From assembly GCA_020852655.1 (NCBI GenBank), contig JADZAI010000098.1:32498-96497 (forward strand): 64,000 nucleotides of DNA, written 5' to 3'. The stretch is from Alphaproteobacteria bacterium (GTDB lineage: Bacteria > Pseudomonadota > Alphaproteobacteria > Micropepsales > Micropepsaceae). The notes under the pieces are model-generated. The model was not told where the DNA came from. It did no database searches and was given only the letters and a program-made list of their open reading frames with translations. This document shows, piece by piece, positions 28,934 to 36,413 of the stretch (position 1 is its first letter; every line of letters begins with the position of its first letter). A program made the position numbers and the translations under genes.

Positions 28934-29902
28934 ATGCTGGTATCGAAGGGAGTTGGCCGCCGTGCGGCCGGAACAGTTCTGGCCCTCCTTGTGGCGGCCG
29001 CCGTGTCGGGCGGGACGCCCTACCCCGCCGGGCCGCAACCGGAGCCGGATTTCCAGTGGCAGCCGTCCGTGGCCGCCCCGATGTTCGAGCGAAACGCCGG
29101 CCCGGTCGTGATGACCGACGGAGCGCACGGCAATTTCCACGCCGTCGACTATCGCTTCGACCCGTTCGCACGGCTGCTCCAGGCCGACGGCTATCAATTG
29201 AAGATGACCGTCGATCCGATCACGACCGCGTCGTTGCAGGGCGTGGACGTGTTCGTGATCGCCGATCCCGTGCTGGGCGGCGAGGAGGCGAAATGGGCCC
29301 TTCCGACGCCGTCGGCGTTGCGGCCCGAGGAGATCGTCGCGCTGGAGGCCTGGGTCACCTATGGCGGATCGCTGCTGCTGATTGCCGACCAGATGCCGTT
29401 CGGCGGATCCAGCGAGGCGCTCGGCAATGCGTTCGGCATCGTCTTCCACAACGGCTATGCGCTGCCGGCGCCCGGCGCGAGCGGCGAACTTGTGTTCAAG
29501 CAGGCCACCGGCTCGCTGGCCGAACACGCGATAACGCGCGGGCGCAGCGAGGCGGAGCAGGTTTTGCTGGTGAAGAGCTTCGGCGGCCAGGCCTTCCGCG
29601 CGGTCGTTCCCGTCGAGGCGCTGATGAAGATGCCGGACGACTGGAGCGTGATCCTCCCGCAGGCCGCCGGGATCATGAATGCCAGCACGCCGCGGATTCC
29701 GGCCCGCGGCCTCATGCAGGGCGCCGTGCTGCGGCATGGCAAGGGCCGGGTCGCGGTGTTCGGCGAGGCCGCCATGTTCACCGCCCAAACGGTCATGAGC
29801 GCCGGCAAGGCCAGGCCGTTCGGCCTGAACGACCGCGAGGCGCCCTATAACGCGCAGTTCGCCCTGAACGTGATGCACTGGCTGTCCGGCAAGCTGGACT
29901 GA
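28934..29902 (+). CDS. Secreted protein of unknown function, GATase/DUF4350-like fold
   Basis: A 322-residue protein with an N-terminal signal (RRAAGTVLALLVAAAVSGG). The mature part has an alpha/beta pattern: DGAHGNFHAVDYRFDPFARLL near residue 62, VDVFVIADPVLGG, then LEAWVTYGGSLLLIADQMPFGG and RVAVFGEAAMF. The order resembles DUF4350/ThuA-like proteins in the glutamine-amidotransferase superfamily, but no catalytic Cys-His pair is evident. Cell location is probably periplasmic. I cannot give a function. It stands alone, divergent from the SDR; the DsbA-like gene follows 38 bases later. Confidence 0.65.
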   Translation: MLVSKGVGRRAAGTVLALLVAAAVSGGTPYPAGPQPEPDFQWQPSVAAPMFERNAGPVVMTDGAHGNFHAVDYRFDPFARLLQADGYQLKMTVDPITTASLQGVDVFVIADPVLGGEEAKWALPTPSALRPEEIVALEAWVTYGGSLLLIADQMPFGGSSEALGNAFGIVFHNGYALPAPGASGELVFKQATGSLAEHAITRGRSEAEQVLLVKSFGGQAFRAVVPVEALMKMPDDWSVILPQAAGIMNASTPRIPARGLMQGAVLRHGKGRVAVFGEAAMFTAQTVMSAGKARPFGLNDREAPYNAQFALNVMHWLSGKLD

Positions 29903-29940
29903 GGGTTGGCGCTTCGGGCCGGCGGGCCTATGCTCTCTCC

Positions 29941-30597
29941 ATGCAGATCGACATCGTCTCCGACACGGTTTGTCCGTGGTGCTTCATCGGCAAGCGCAGG
30001 CTGGAGCAGGCGCTGGCGCAGCGGCCGGACATAGAATTCGACGTGCGGTGGCGGCCCTACCAGCTCGATCCGGCCGTGCCGAAGGAAGGCATGGACCGGA
30101 AAGAGTATTACCGGATGAAGTTCGGCGACGGCGAACGCATCAAGGGCGCGAGCGACGCGATCCGGCAGATCGGGACGGAGGTGGGCATCCCCTTCGCCTT
30201 CGAGAAGCAGGAGCGCCGGCCGAACACGATCGACAGCCATCGCGTGGTGCGCTGGGCGAGCAGCGTCGGCTTGCAGGACGCGATCGTCGAGGCGCTGTTC
30301 AAGGCCTATTTCATCGAGGGCCGGGACGTCGGCGAGAAGGCGGTGCTGGTCGACGTGGCGCAGGCCTGCGGCATGGATGCGGAGCTCACCGGGGAATTGC
30401 TCGAAAGCGACGCCGATACCGATCTGGTCGAGCGCGAGTCGCGGCTGGCCGGCGAGATGGGCATCCAGGGCGTGCCGGCTTTCGTGATCGACAATCGCTT
30501 CCTGCTGGTCGGCGCGCAGGACCCCGACGTGCTGCTGCGCGCGATCGACAAGGCGCAATCGCTGCGCGGCGCCCGGGAGCCGGCGGCGGAGGCGTAG
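29941..30597 (+). CDS. DsbA-family (FrnE-like) cytosolic thiol oxidoreductase
   Basis: A 218-residue thioredoxin-fold protein. The redox motif is C11-P-W-C14 in SDTVCPWCFIGKRRLEQAL at the very N-terminus, with the long helical insertion typical of DsbA. No signal peptide, so it should act in the cytosol like FrnE/2-hydroxychromene isomerase-like proteins. The C-terminal VPAFVIDNRFLLVGAQDPDVLL gives the cis-proline (VP) next to the active site. FrnE proteins are involved in polyketide isomerisation or oxidative stress; no local clue selects one. It ends 18 bases from a convergent response regulator. Confidence 0.88.
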   Translation: MQIDIVSDTVCPWCFIGKRRLEQALAQRPDIEFDVRWRPYQLDPAVPKEGMDRKEYYRMKFGDGERIKGASDAIRQIGTEVGIPFAFEKQERRPNTIDSHRVVRWASSVGLQDAIVEALFKAYFIEGRDVGEKAVLVDVAQACGMDAELTGELLESDADTDLVERESRLAGEMGIQGVPAFVIDNRFLLVGAQDPDVLLRAIDKAQSLRGAREPAAEA

Positions 30598-30615
30598 CGA
30601 CCCCTGCCTGCTAGT

Positions 30616-31005
30616 TCAGGCGGCGCGCGGCCGGTGCTCGAGCCCTTCGATGACGGCGACGAGGTCGTCGATGCGGAAGGGTTTCTGGAGGACCGCGTCG
30701 GCGCCGAGTTTGCGGGCCATGTCGAGGACACAGTCTGCGCTGATCATGCGGCCCCCGCCGCTCATGGCGACAACCTTGGCTTCGGGCGCCTCGCGCTTGA
30801 TCTCGCGGAGGATTTCCAGCCCTTCGCGATCCGGCATGAAGACGTCGGTAACGACGATCTCGGGGCGATCGGCCCTGAAGGCGGCGAGGCCCTCCTCTCC
30901 GCTCCCGGCCGCTTCCGCGTCAAAACCGCAGGCGCGCAGTCCGTCACACAGCACATGCGCGACCAGGGTCTCGTCTTCGATGATCAGGACACGGCGCGAT
31001 GTCAT
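30616..31005 (-). CDS. Stand-alone response regulator (receiver domain only)
   Basis: A 129-residue CheY-like receiver without output domain. The acidic pair is in LIIEDETLVAH, the phospho-acceptor is D54 in IVVTDVFMPDREG, the switch Ser/Thr region is VVAMSGGG and the conserved Lys is in AVLQKPFRI. The start MTSRRVLIIED is the family-typical one; upstream codons are in the promoter region. No histidine kinase is adjacent, so the partner kinase is unknown. It lies after mfd on the same strand, 115 bases away. Confidence 0.88.
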   Translation of the reverse strand: MTSRRVLIIEDETLVAHVLCDGLRACGFDAEAAGSGEEGLAAFRADRPEIVVTDVFMPDREGLEILREIKREAPEAKVVAMSGGGRMISADCVLDMARKLGADAVLQKPFRIDDLVAVIEGLEHRPRAA

Positions 31006-31120
31006 GCGGAACCCTCCGCTTTTTGCATGCTCCGAGTGACGAAACGCGGAACTCACGCTTTCGTTGCGTGTGCAGGCTCAGCGATCGAGGATAGAACGTG
31101 CTTAACGCGCCGATGGGCGG

Positions 31121-34100
31121 TCATGCATCCCTTGCAAGGTCGGCGAGGCGGCGCAGGGTGGCGGCGGCGCCTTTCAGGCGGTCTTCGGTGCTCGCCCAGT
31201 CGCGCATGATGACGACCTTCTGGTCGGGACGCACTTTGAGCACTTTCGGCTGGTTCGAGATGAGCTCGATGAGCCCAGCCGGGTTGGCGAAGATGTTCTG
31301 ACGGAAGCTGATGACCGCGCCCTTCGGGCCGGCGTCGATCTTCTCCACGCCCGCTATGCGGCAAAGGCGCTTGATGGCGACGATCTGGAGGAGCTGCTGG
31401 ACCTCTTCGGGCAGCTTGCCGAAGCGGTCGATGAGTTCGGCGGCGAAGGCGTCGAGGTCGTTCTGCTCTTCCAGATTGGAAAGGCGGCGGTAGAGCGACA
31501 TGCGGACGTCGAGGTCCGGCACGTAGCTTTCCGGGATGAGCACGGCGGCACCGAGATTGATCTGCGGCGACCAATCACCGTCGGCCGGCTCGTCCTCGCC
31601 CTTCCCTGCCCTGAGCGCCGCGACGGCCTCTTCCAGCATCTCCTGATACAGCTCCATACCGACTTCGCGGATATGGCCGGACTGTTCGTCGCCAAGCAGG
31701 TTGCCGGCGCCGCGGATGTCGAGGTCGTGGCTGGCGAGGGTGAAGCCGGCGCCGAGGCTGTCGAGCGATTGCAGCACGCGCAGGCGGCGCTCGGCATTGT
31801 CGGTGAGGAGGCGGCCGGGCGGTGTCGTCATGTAGGCGTAGGCGCGGACCTTCGAGCGGCCGATGCGGCCGCGTAGCTGGTAGAGCTGGGCGAGGCCGAA
31901 CATGTCGGCGCGGTGCACGACCATCGTGTTGGCGGTGGGGATGTCGAGGCCGGACTCGACGATCGTGGTGGAGAGCAGCACGTCGTACTGGCGGTCGTAG
32001 AAGGCGTTCATGACGTCGTCGAGCTGGCCCGGCGGCATCTGGCCGTGCGCGGTGACGACACGAACCTCGGGGACCGTCTCCTTGATGAACTCCAGCGTCT
32101 CGGCGAGATCGGCGATGCGCGGGACGACGTAGAAGCTCTGGCCGCCGCGATAATGTTCGCGCAGCAAGGCCTCGCGCACCGTGACGGGATCGAGCGGGCC
32201 GACATAGGTACGCACCGCCAGACGATCGACCGGCGGTGAGGCGATCAGCGACATGTCGCGCACACCGGAGAGTGCGAGCTGGAGCGTGCGCGGAATCGGC
32301 GTCGCGGTGAGGGTGAGGACGTGGACGTCGGCCTTGAGCGCCTTGAGGCGTTCCTTATGCGCGACGCCGAAATGCTGCTCCTCGTCGACGATGACGAGAC
32401 CGAGATTCTTGAACTGGATCGACTTCGCGAGCAGCGCGTGGGTGCCGACGACGATCTCGACGCGGCCCTCGGCGAGGTCCTTCTTCGTCTCGCTCGCTTC
32501 CTTCGAAGTCACGAGGCGCGAGAGCTGGCGCACCTTGATGGGCCAGCCGGCGAAGCGCGCGGAGAAGGTCTTGTAGTGCTGGCGCGCGAGCAGCGTGGTC
32601 GGGACGACGACGGCCACCTGCTTGCCCGACATGGCGGCGACGAAGGCGGCACGCAGGGCGACTTCTGTCTTGCCGAAGCCGACGTCGCCGCAGACGAGGC
32701 GGTCCATCGGCTGGCCGCGCGAGAAGTCCTCCATGGTGTCGGCGATGGCCTTGGCCTGGTCCTCGGTCTCGTCGAACGGGAAGCGCGCGGCGAACTCGTC
32801 GTAGAGGCCCTGCGGCGCGTCGAGCGCGGGCGCCTTCTTCATGGCGCGCTCGGCGGCGACGCGGATGAGTTCGCCGGCGATAAGGCGGATGCGGTTCTTG
32901 AGGCGGGCCTTGCGGCTCTGCCAGCCGGCGCCGCCGAGGCGGTCGAGCTGGATGCCCTCGGCGTCGGAGCCGAAGCGGCTGAGGAGCTCGATATTCTCAA
33001 CCGGCAGGAACAGCTTGCCGCCGTCGTAGAGGAGTTCGAGGCAGTCGTGCGGGGCGCCCTGCACTTCGATCGTCTGGAGCCCGACATAGCGGCCGATGCC
33101 GTGGTCGACATGGACGACGAGGTCGCCGACCGAGAGCGCGGCGGCCTCGGCGAGGAAGTTCGCGGCGCGCTTGGTCTTGCGCGCGGCGCGGATGAGGCGG
33201 TCGCCGAGGATGTCCTGCTCGCCGATGACGGCGAGGCCCCGGGCGGCGAAGCCGTGCTCCAGCGGCAGGATGGTGATCGCGAGGCTGCCGGCGGCGAGCG
33301 CGAGGGCTTCGGGCAGCGTGGCGACGGGCTTGGGCGCATCGAGGCCGTGGTCGCCGAGGACGGTCGCGAGGCGGTCGGCGGAGCCTTCGGTCCAGCCGGC
33401 GAGGACAACGCGGTCCTTCGCCTTGCGCCGCTCCTGGATATGGGCGACGGCGGCGTCGAAGACCGTGCCTTCGGACTGGGTGCGCTCGGGCGCGAAGTCG
33501 CGGCCGAGGCGGCCGCCGGCATCGAGTTCTTCGGGCACAGCGAAGGGGTTGAGGTAGATGCCGTCGCGGCTGGTGAGCGCGGCGTCCCATTGCTGCTTCG
33601 TCAGGTAGAGCGCGGCGGGTTCGAGCGGCTTGTACTCGGCGACCTGGAGGCCCGGCTGGTTCTTCGCCATCTCGCGGGCCGCGACGCGGGCGTCGTGATA
33701 GTCGGCGATCTGGTCGAGCCGGGCGCCGATCGCCTCCTGGCCCTGCGCGTCGAAGGACAGCAGCGCGTCGGGGATGTAGTCGAGCAGCGTTTCCATGCGC
33801 TCGTGGAAGAGCGGCAGCCAGTGCTCCATGCCCTGGAAGCGGCGGCGGGCGCTGACACTCTCGTAGAGCGGGTCGCTGCCGGTCTGGGCGCCGAAGGTCG
33901 CGACATAGCCCGAGCGGAAGCGGCTGACCGATTGCGGGTCGAGCGGGGCTTCGCTGACGGGGAGCAGCGTCAGGCCGGCGAGGCGGCCGGTCGATTTCTG
34001 GCTCTCGGGATCGAAGGTGCGGAGCGACTCGATCTGGTCGCCGAAGAAGTCGACGCGGACGGGTTCGGGGAGGCCCGGCGCGAAAAGGTCGACGATGCCG

Positions 34101-34597
34101 CCGCGGACGGCGTAATCGCCGGGCTCTACCACCGAGCCGGCGCGGCCGTAGCCCTGCTTGTCGAGCCACTCGGTCAGGGCCTCGATCGCGATATGGCCGT
34201 CGGTCTTCAGGTCGAGGCGCGAGGCGGCGATCCAGCTCCGCGGCGGGATGCGCTGGAGCAGCGCGCTGACCGTGGTGACGACGACGAGCGGGCCGTCCTT
34301 GCGGGCGACGAGATTGGAAAGGACCGAGATGCGGCGCGCGAGGATGTCGGCCCGCGGGCCGAGGCGGTCGTAGGGAAGGCAGTCCCAGCCGGGGAAGTTC
34401 AGCCGCGGCGTATCGGGGGCGGCGAAGGCGAGCGCCGCCTCGAAGGCGGCCGCCCTGCCCTCGTCGCGCGCGACGTGGAGCACGGCCTGCTTGCCGAGCG
34501 CTGCGATGTCGGCGACCAGCCATGCGTCGTAGCCTTCGGGGGCGCCGCCGACGTTGAATCGGCCGCGTCGACCGAGGATCGTGCGGGTGATGTCCAC
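31121..34597 (-). CDS. mfd: Transcription-repair coupling factor
   Basis: An ATP-dependent translocase that removes stalled RNA polymerase and recruits UvrA. The 1158-residue length is normal. Order: UvrB-like region (about 1-330), RNA polymerase-interacting CarD-like domain (VDHGIGRYVGLQTIEVQGAP in part, near 500), RecG-like helicase with Walker A GDVGFGKTEVALRAAF, DEEQHFGVAHKERLK and LTATPIPRTLQLALSG, then the TRCF C-terminal domain (about 1010-1130). It follows sdhE one base later, so the two are co-transcribed. The opposite strand holds a very long non-coding shadow frame. Confidence 0.97.
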   Translation of the reverse strand: MDITRTILGRRGRFNVGGAPEGYDAWLVADIAALGKQAVLHVARDEGRAAAFEAALAFAAPDTPRLNFPGWDCLPYDRLGPRADILARRISVLSNLVARKDGPLVVVTTVSALLQRIPPRSWIAASRLDLKTDGHIAIEALTEWLDKQGYGRAGSVVEPGDYAVRGGIVDLFAPGLPEPVRVDFFGDQIESLRTFDPESQKSTGRLAGLTLLPVSEAPLDPQSVSRFRSGYVATFGAQTGSDPLYESVSARRRFQGMEHWLPLFHERMETLLDYIPDALLSFDAQGQEAIGARLDQIADYHDARVAAREMAKNQPGLQVAEYKPLEPAALYLTKQQWDAALTSRDGIYLNPFAVPEELDAGGRLGRDFAPERTQSEGTVFDAAVAHIQERRKAKDRVVLAGWTEGSADRLATVLGDHGLDAPKPVATLPEALALAAGSLAITILPLEHGFAARGLAVIGEQDILGDRLIRAARKTKRAANFLAEAAALSVGDLVVHVDHGIGRYVGLQTIEVQGAPHDCLELLYDGGKLFLPVENIELLSRFGSDAEGIQLDRLGGAGWQSRKARLKNRIRLIAGELIRVAAERAMKKAPALDAPQGLYDEFAARFPFDETEDQAKAIADTMEDFSRGQPMDRLVCGDVGFGKTEVALRAAFVAAMSGKQVAVVVPTTLLARQHYKTFSARFAGWPIKVRQLSRLVTSKEASETKKDLAEGRVEIVVGTHALLAKSIQFKNLGLVIVDEEQHFGVAHKERLKALKADVHVLTLTATPIPRTLQLALSGVRDMSLIASPPVDRLAVRTYVGPLDPVTVREALLREHYRGGQSFYVVPRIADLAETLEFIKETVPEVRVVTAHGQMPPGQLDDVMNAFYDRQYDVLLSTTIVESGLDIPTANTMVVHRADMFGLAQLYQLRGRIGRSKVRAYAYMTTPPGRLLTDNAERRLRVLQSLDSLGAGFTLASHDLDIRGAGNLLGDEQSGHIREVGMELYQEMLEEAVAALRAGKGEDEPADGDWSPQINLGAAVLIPESYVPDLDVRMSLYRRLSNLEEQNDLDAFAAELIDRFGKLPEEVQQLLQIVAIKRLCRIAGVEKIDAGPKGAVISFRQNIFANPAGLIELISNQPKVLKVRPDQKVVIMRDWASTEDRLKGAAATLRRLADLARDA

Positions 34598-34598
34598 G

Positions 34599-34871
34599 CT
34601 AGTTCCACTGGGCGCGGGGGAAGAAATCGAACGCCTTCAGCCGGGCGAAAAGCGGCGTGTCGTGCTGTGCCGGGACGGGCGCCTTGCCGAGATACCAGTC
34701 GTAGATGTCCTGGTCCTGCTCCTCGAGGAGATCCTCGAAGGCGCGGACCTCGCCCGGCGAAAGCTCGGCGAGATGGGCGTCGGCGAAGGTGCCGAGCAGC
34801 AGGTCGGCTTCCTTGAAACCGCGATGATGGGCCCGATAGATCAGGCGCTTGAGGCGGATGTCGTCGGTCAT
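34599..34871 (-). CDS. sdhE: FAD assembly factor SdhE (succinate dehydrogenase assembly)
   Basis: A 90-residue protein needed to attach FAD covalently to succinate dehydrogenase. The family signature is RAHHRGFKEADLLLGTFADAHL near residue 14, with the RGxxE-type motif intact, followed by the acidic LLEEQDQDIYDWYLGK. Size and helical pattern match the SdhE/YgfY fold. Start MTDDIRLKRLIYRAHHRG is the family-typical one. It sits directly upstream of mfd, an alphaproteobacterial arrangement often closed by recG. Confidence 0.93.
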   Translation of the reverse strand: MTDDIRLKRLIYRAHHRGFKEADLLLGTFADAHLAELSPGEVRAFEDLLEEQDQDIYDWYLGKAPVPAQHDTPLFARLKAFDFFPRAQWN

Positions 34872-34905
34872 GGAAGCGGCGGATATAGGCGCTGACGGCG
34901 GCGTT

Positions 34906-35068
34906 GTCATGTCCCGCGGCAGACCGCGTCTCCCCTGTCCAGCCATCCCCTGCGTGCCCTGGCGAGGCGCGACCCCGGACCTGATCCGAGGGAACCTCGA
35001 ACCATGGCAAGGAATATCGAGCGGCATGGGTTCTCGGGTTCGGCCGCCCCGAGAATGACAGGGGCATG
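34906..35068. repeat. REP-like intergenic element (degenerate)
   Basis: A 163-base non-coding space between the SDR stop and the sdhE start. It begins TGTCATGTCCC and ends GCCGCCCCGAGAATGACAGG; the right end shares CTCGGGTTCGG...GCCCCGAG-ATGACA with the element at 27859-28014. Inside, CGAACCATGGCAAG resembles the inner arm of the element at 48498-48624. Arms match only partly, so it looks like a decayed copy. Confidence 0.5.
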
Positions 35069-35078
35069 CCCCCTCGCC

Positions 35079-35879
35079 TCAGACTGCGGTGTAGCCGCCG
35101 TCGATGGTGAGTTCGCTACCGGTCATGTAGGCGCTGGCGTCGGAGGCGAGGAAGGCGATGGCGGCGGCGATGTCGGTGGGCATGCCGAAGCGGCCGTTGG
35201 GGATGAGGTTCAGCCAGACGGCGGCGGCCTCTTCCGGGCTTAGCGGATTGCCGGCGGCGTCCCGGGGCGGCTCCCAGCCGGCGCCGAGATTGGTAGCGGT
35301 CGGCCCGGGGTGGATCGAGTTCACCCGCACGCCGGTCCTGGCGAATTCATAGGCAACCGCCTTCGAGAGCAGGCGCACAGCGCCCTTGGACGCGCTGTAG
35401 GCGGAGAAGGTTGCGCCGGCGACCTGTCCGTAGACGGACGAAATATTGATGATGCTGGGAGAGACATTGTGCGTCGAGGCGGTCATCAGCATCAGCGGCA
35501 ACGCCGCCTGCATACCGAGGAAGACGCTCTCGACGTTCACCGCCTGCTGGTGGCGGTATTCGGCCAGCGTCGTCTCGAGGAAAGGCCGGTTGACCATGAT
35601 GCCGGCGTTGTTGACGAGGATGTCGAGCCGCCCTGCCCGGTCCTGGACACGCGCGACGACGCGGGCCCAGTCTTCCGGTGCCGTAACGTCATGGCCGAGC
35701 GCGGTGGCGGTGCCGCCTACGGCGGCCGCAGTTGCCGCCGCGCCCTCGTGGTTGATGTCGGTCGCGAAGACCTGCGCGCCGAGGCCGGCGAGCGTGTGGG
35801 CAGTCTGCTGGCCGATGCCCGAGCCGCTGCCGGTGACGAGCGCGACCTTGCCGCTGAGGTCGAAGATGTGCCCGGCCAT
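35079..35879 (-). CDS. Short-chain dehydrogenase/reductase
   Basis: A 266-residue classical SDR. Cofactor motif TGSGSGIGQQTAHTLAG lies near residue 16, the acidic D in FATDINHEG suggests NAD preference, NNAG is near 92, and the catalytic residues are in IINISSVYGQVAGATFSAYSASKGA in part (Ser, Tyr and Lys of Y-S-A-S-K). The C-terminal TGSELTIDGGYTAV is typical. Substrate unknown. It starts exactly where the GFA gene ends, sharing one base, so both are one unit. The unit sits between sdhE-mfd and recG and is bordered by REP-like elements. Confidence 0.85.
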   Translation of the reverse strand: MAGHIFDLSGKVALVTGSGSGIGQQTAHTLAGLGAQVFATDINHEGAAATAAAVGGTATALGHDVTAPEDWARVVARVQDRAGRLDILVNNAGIMVNRPFLETTLAEYRHQQAVNVESVFLGMQAALPLMLMTASTHNVSPSIINISSVYGQVAGATFSAYSASKGAVRLLSKAVAYEFARTGVRVNSIHPGPTATNLGAGWEPPRDAAGNPLSPEEAAAVWLNLIPNGRFGMPTDIAAAIAFLASDASAYMTGSELTIDGGYTAV

Positions 35880-36286
35880 CAACTGCCTTCCTGGAAGGTA
35901 GGGACGCCCTCGAAGGCCGGAAACCACTCCGCGGTGCGCGAACGGTAGATCTCGACGGTCGGCTTGAACTGGCGCCAGTCGTCGAGTGTGCCGGCCTTGA
36001 CGAAGACCATGCCGGGCATCGCCTTGACGTCGGAGATGATGGGCGAGCCGCATTTGTTGCAGAATTTACGCTCGACCTTGTTGCCGCTGTCGGCGGTGTC
36101 GACATAGGTCGTCATCTCGCCCTTGGTGATCTCGAACTGGTCGGCGGGAACGCCGCAGATCATCGAGAACAGGCTACCGCCCTGGCGGGCGCAATGGGTG
36201 CAGTGGCAGATCGCCGTGACGGCAGGCGGTGCACCGAGCCGGTAGCGGATGGCGCCGCACAGGCAGCCGCCGGTGATGTCGGTCAT
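35879..36286 (-). CDS. GFA/CENP-V family zinc protein
   Basis: A 135-residue glutathione-dependent formaldehyde-activating-enzyme-like protein. Zinc-binding cysteines occur as GGCLCGAIRY at the N-terminus, CHCTHCARQGGSLF near residue 28 and FCNKCGSPI near 83, the standard seven-cysteine pattern. Members bind thiol adducts, but most have no proven activity. Upstream of and one-base overlapping the SDR gene, suggesting a joint role in oxidation of an aldehyde or thiol adduct (inference). Divergent from recG. Confidence 0.9.
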   Translation of the reverse strand: MTDITGGCLCGAIRYRLGAPPAVTAICHCTHCARQGGSLFSMICGVPADQFEITKGEMTTYVDTADSGNKVERKFCNKCGSPIISDVKAMPGMVFVKAGTLDDWRQFKPTVEIYRSRTAEWFPAFEGVPTFQEGS

Positions 36287-36328
36287 TGGGTTTCCTCCTC
36301 GGGCGGAGTTTCCAGCTTTTAGCGCCGC

Positions 36329-36376
36329 TTGTCATCCTCCGGCGCGCCGCCGTAGGCGGCCGCCGCGAGGATGACA
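36329..36376. repeat. Compact REP-like hairpin between GFA gene and recG
   Basis: TTGTCATCCTC and GAGGATGACA form the outer arms and CGGCG/CGCCG with GCCG-TAGG-CGGC the inner stem, giving a 48-base hairpin in the divergent space before recG. It is the shortest full member of the TGTCATCC...GGATGACA family in this window. The position near both promoters could affect either gene. Confidence 0.7.
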
Positions 36377-36413
36377 GTCCTTTTGCGGGGCCAAAAAATG
36401 TTAAGAGCGGGCG

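Noticed and set aside
27907..29850. 647-codon open frame on the plus strand over the SDR gene
   Set aside because: Antisense to the SDR and out of frame with the secreted-protein gene; no motif.
32321..34816. 831-codon open frame opposite mfd
   Set aside because: mfd has all helicase motifs and normal length; the opposite frame is Glu/Ala/Arg/Gly-rich without domains.
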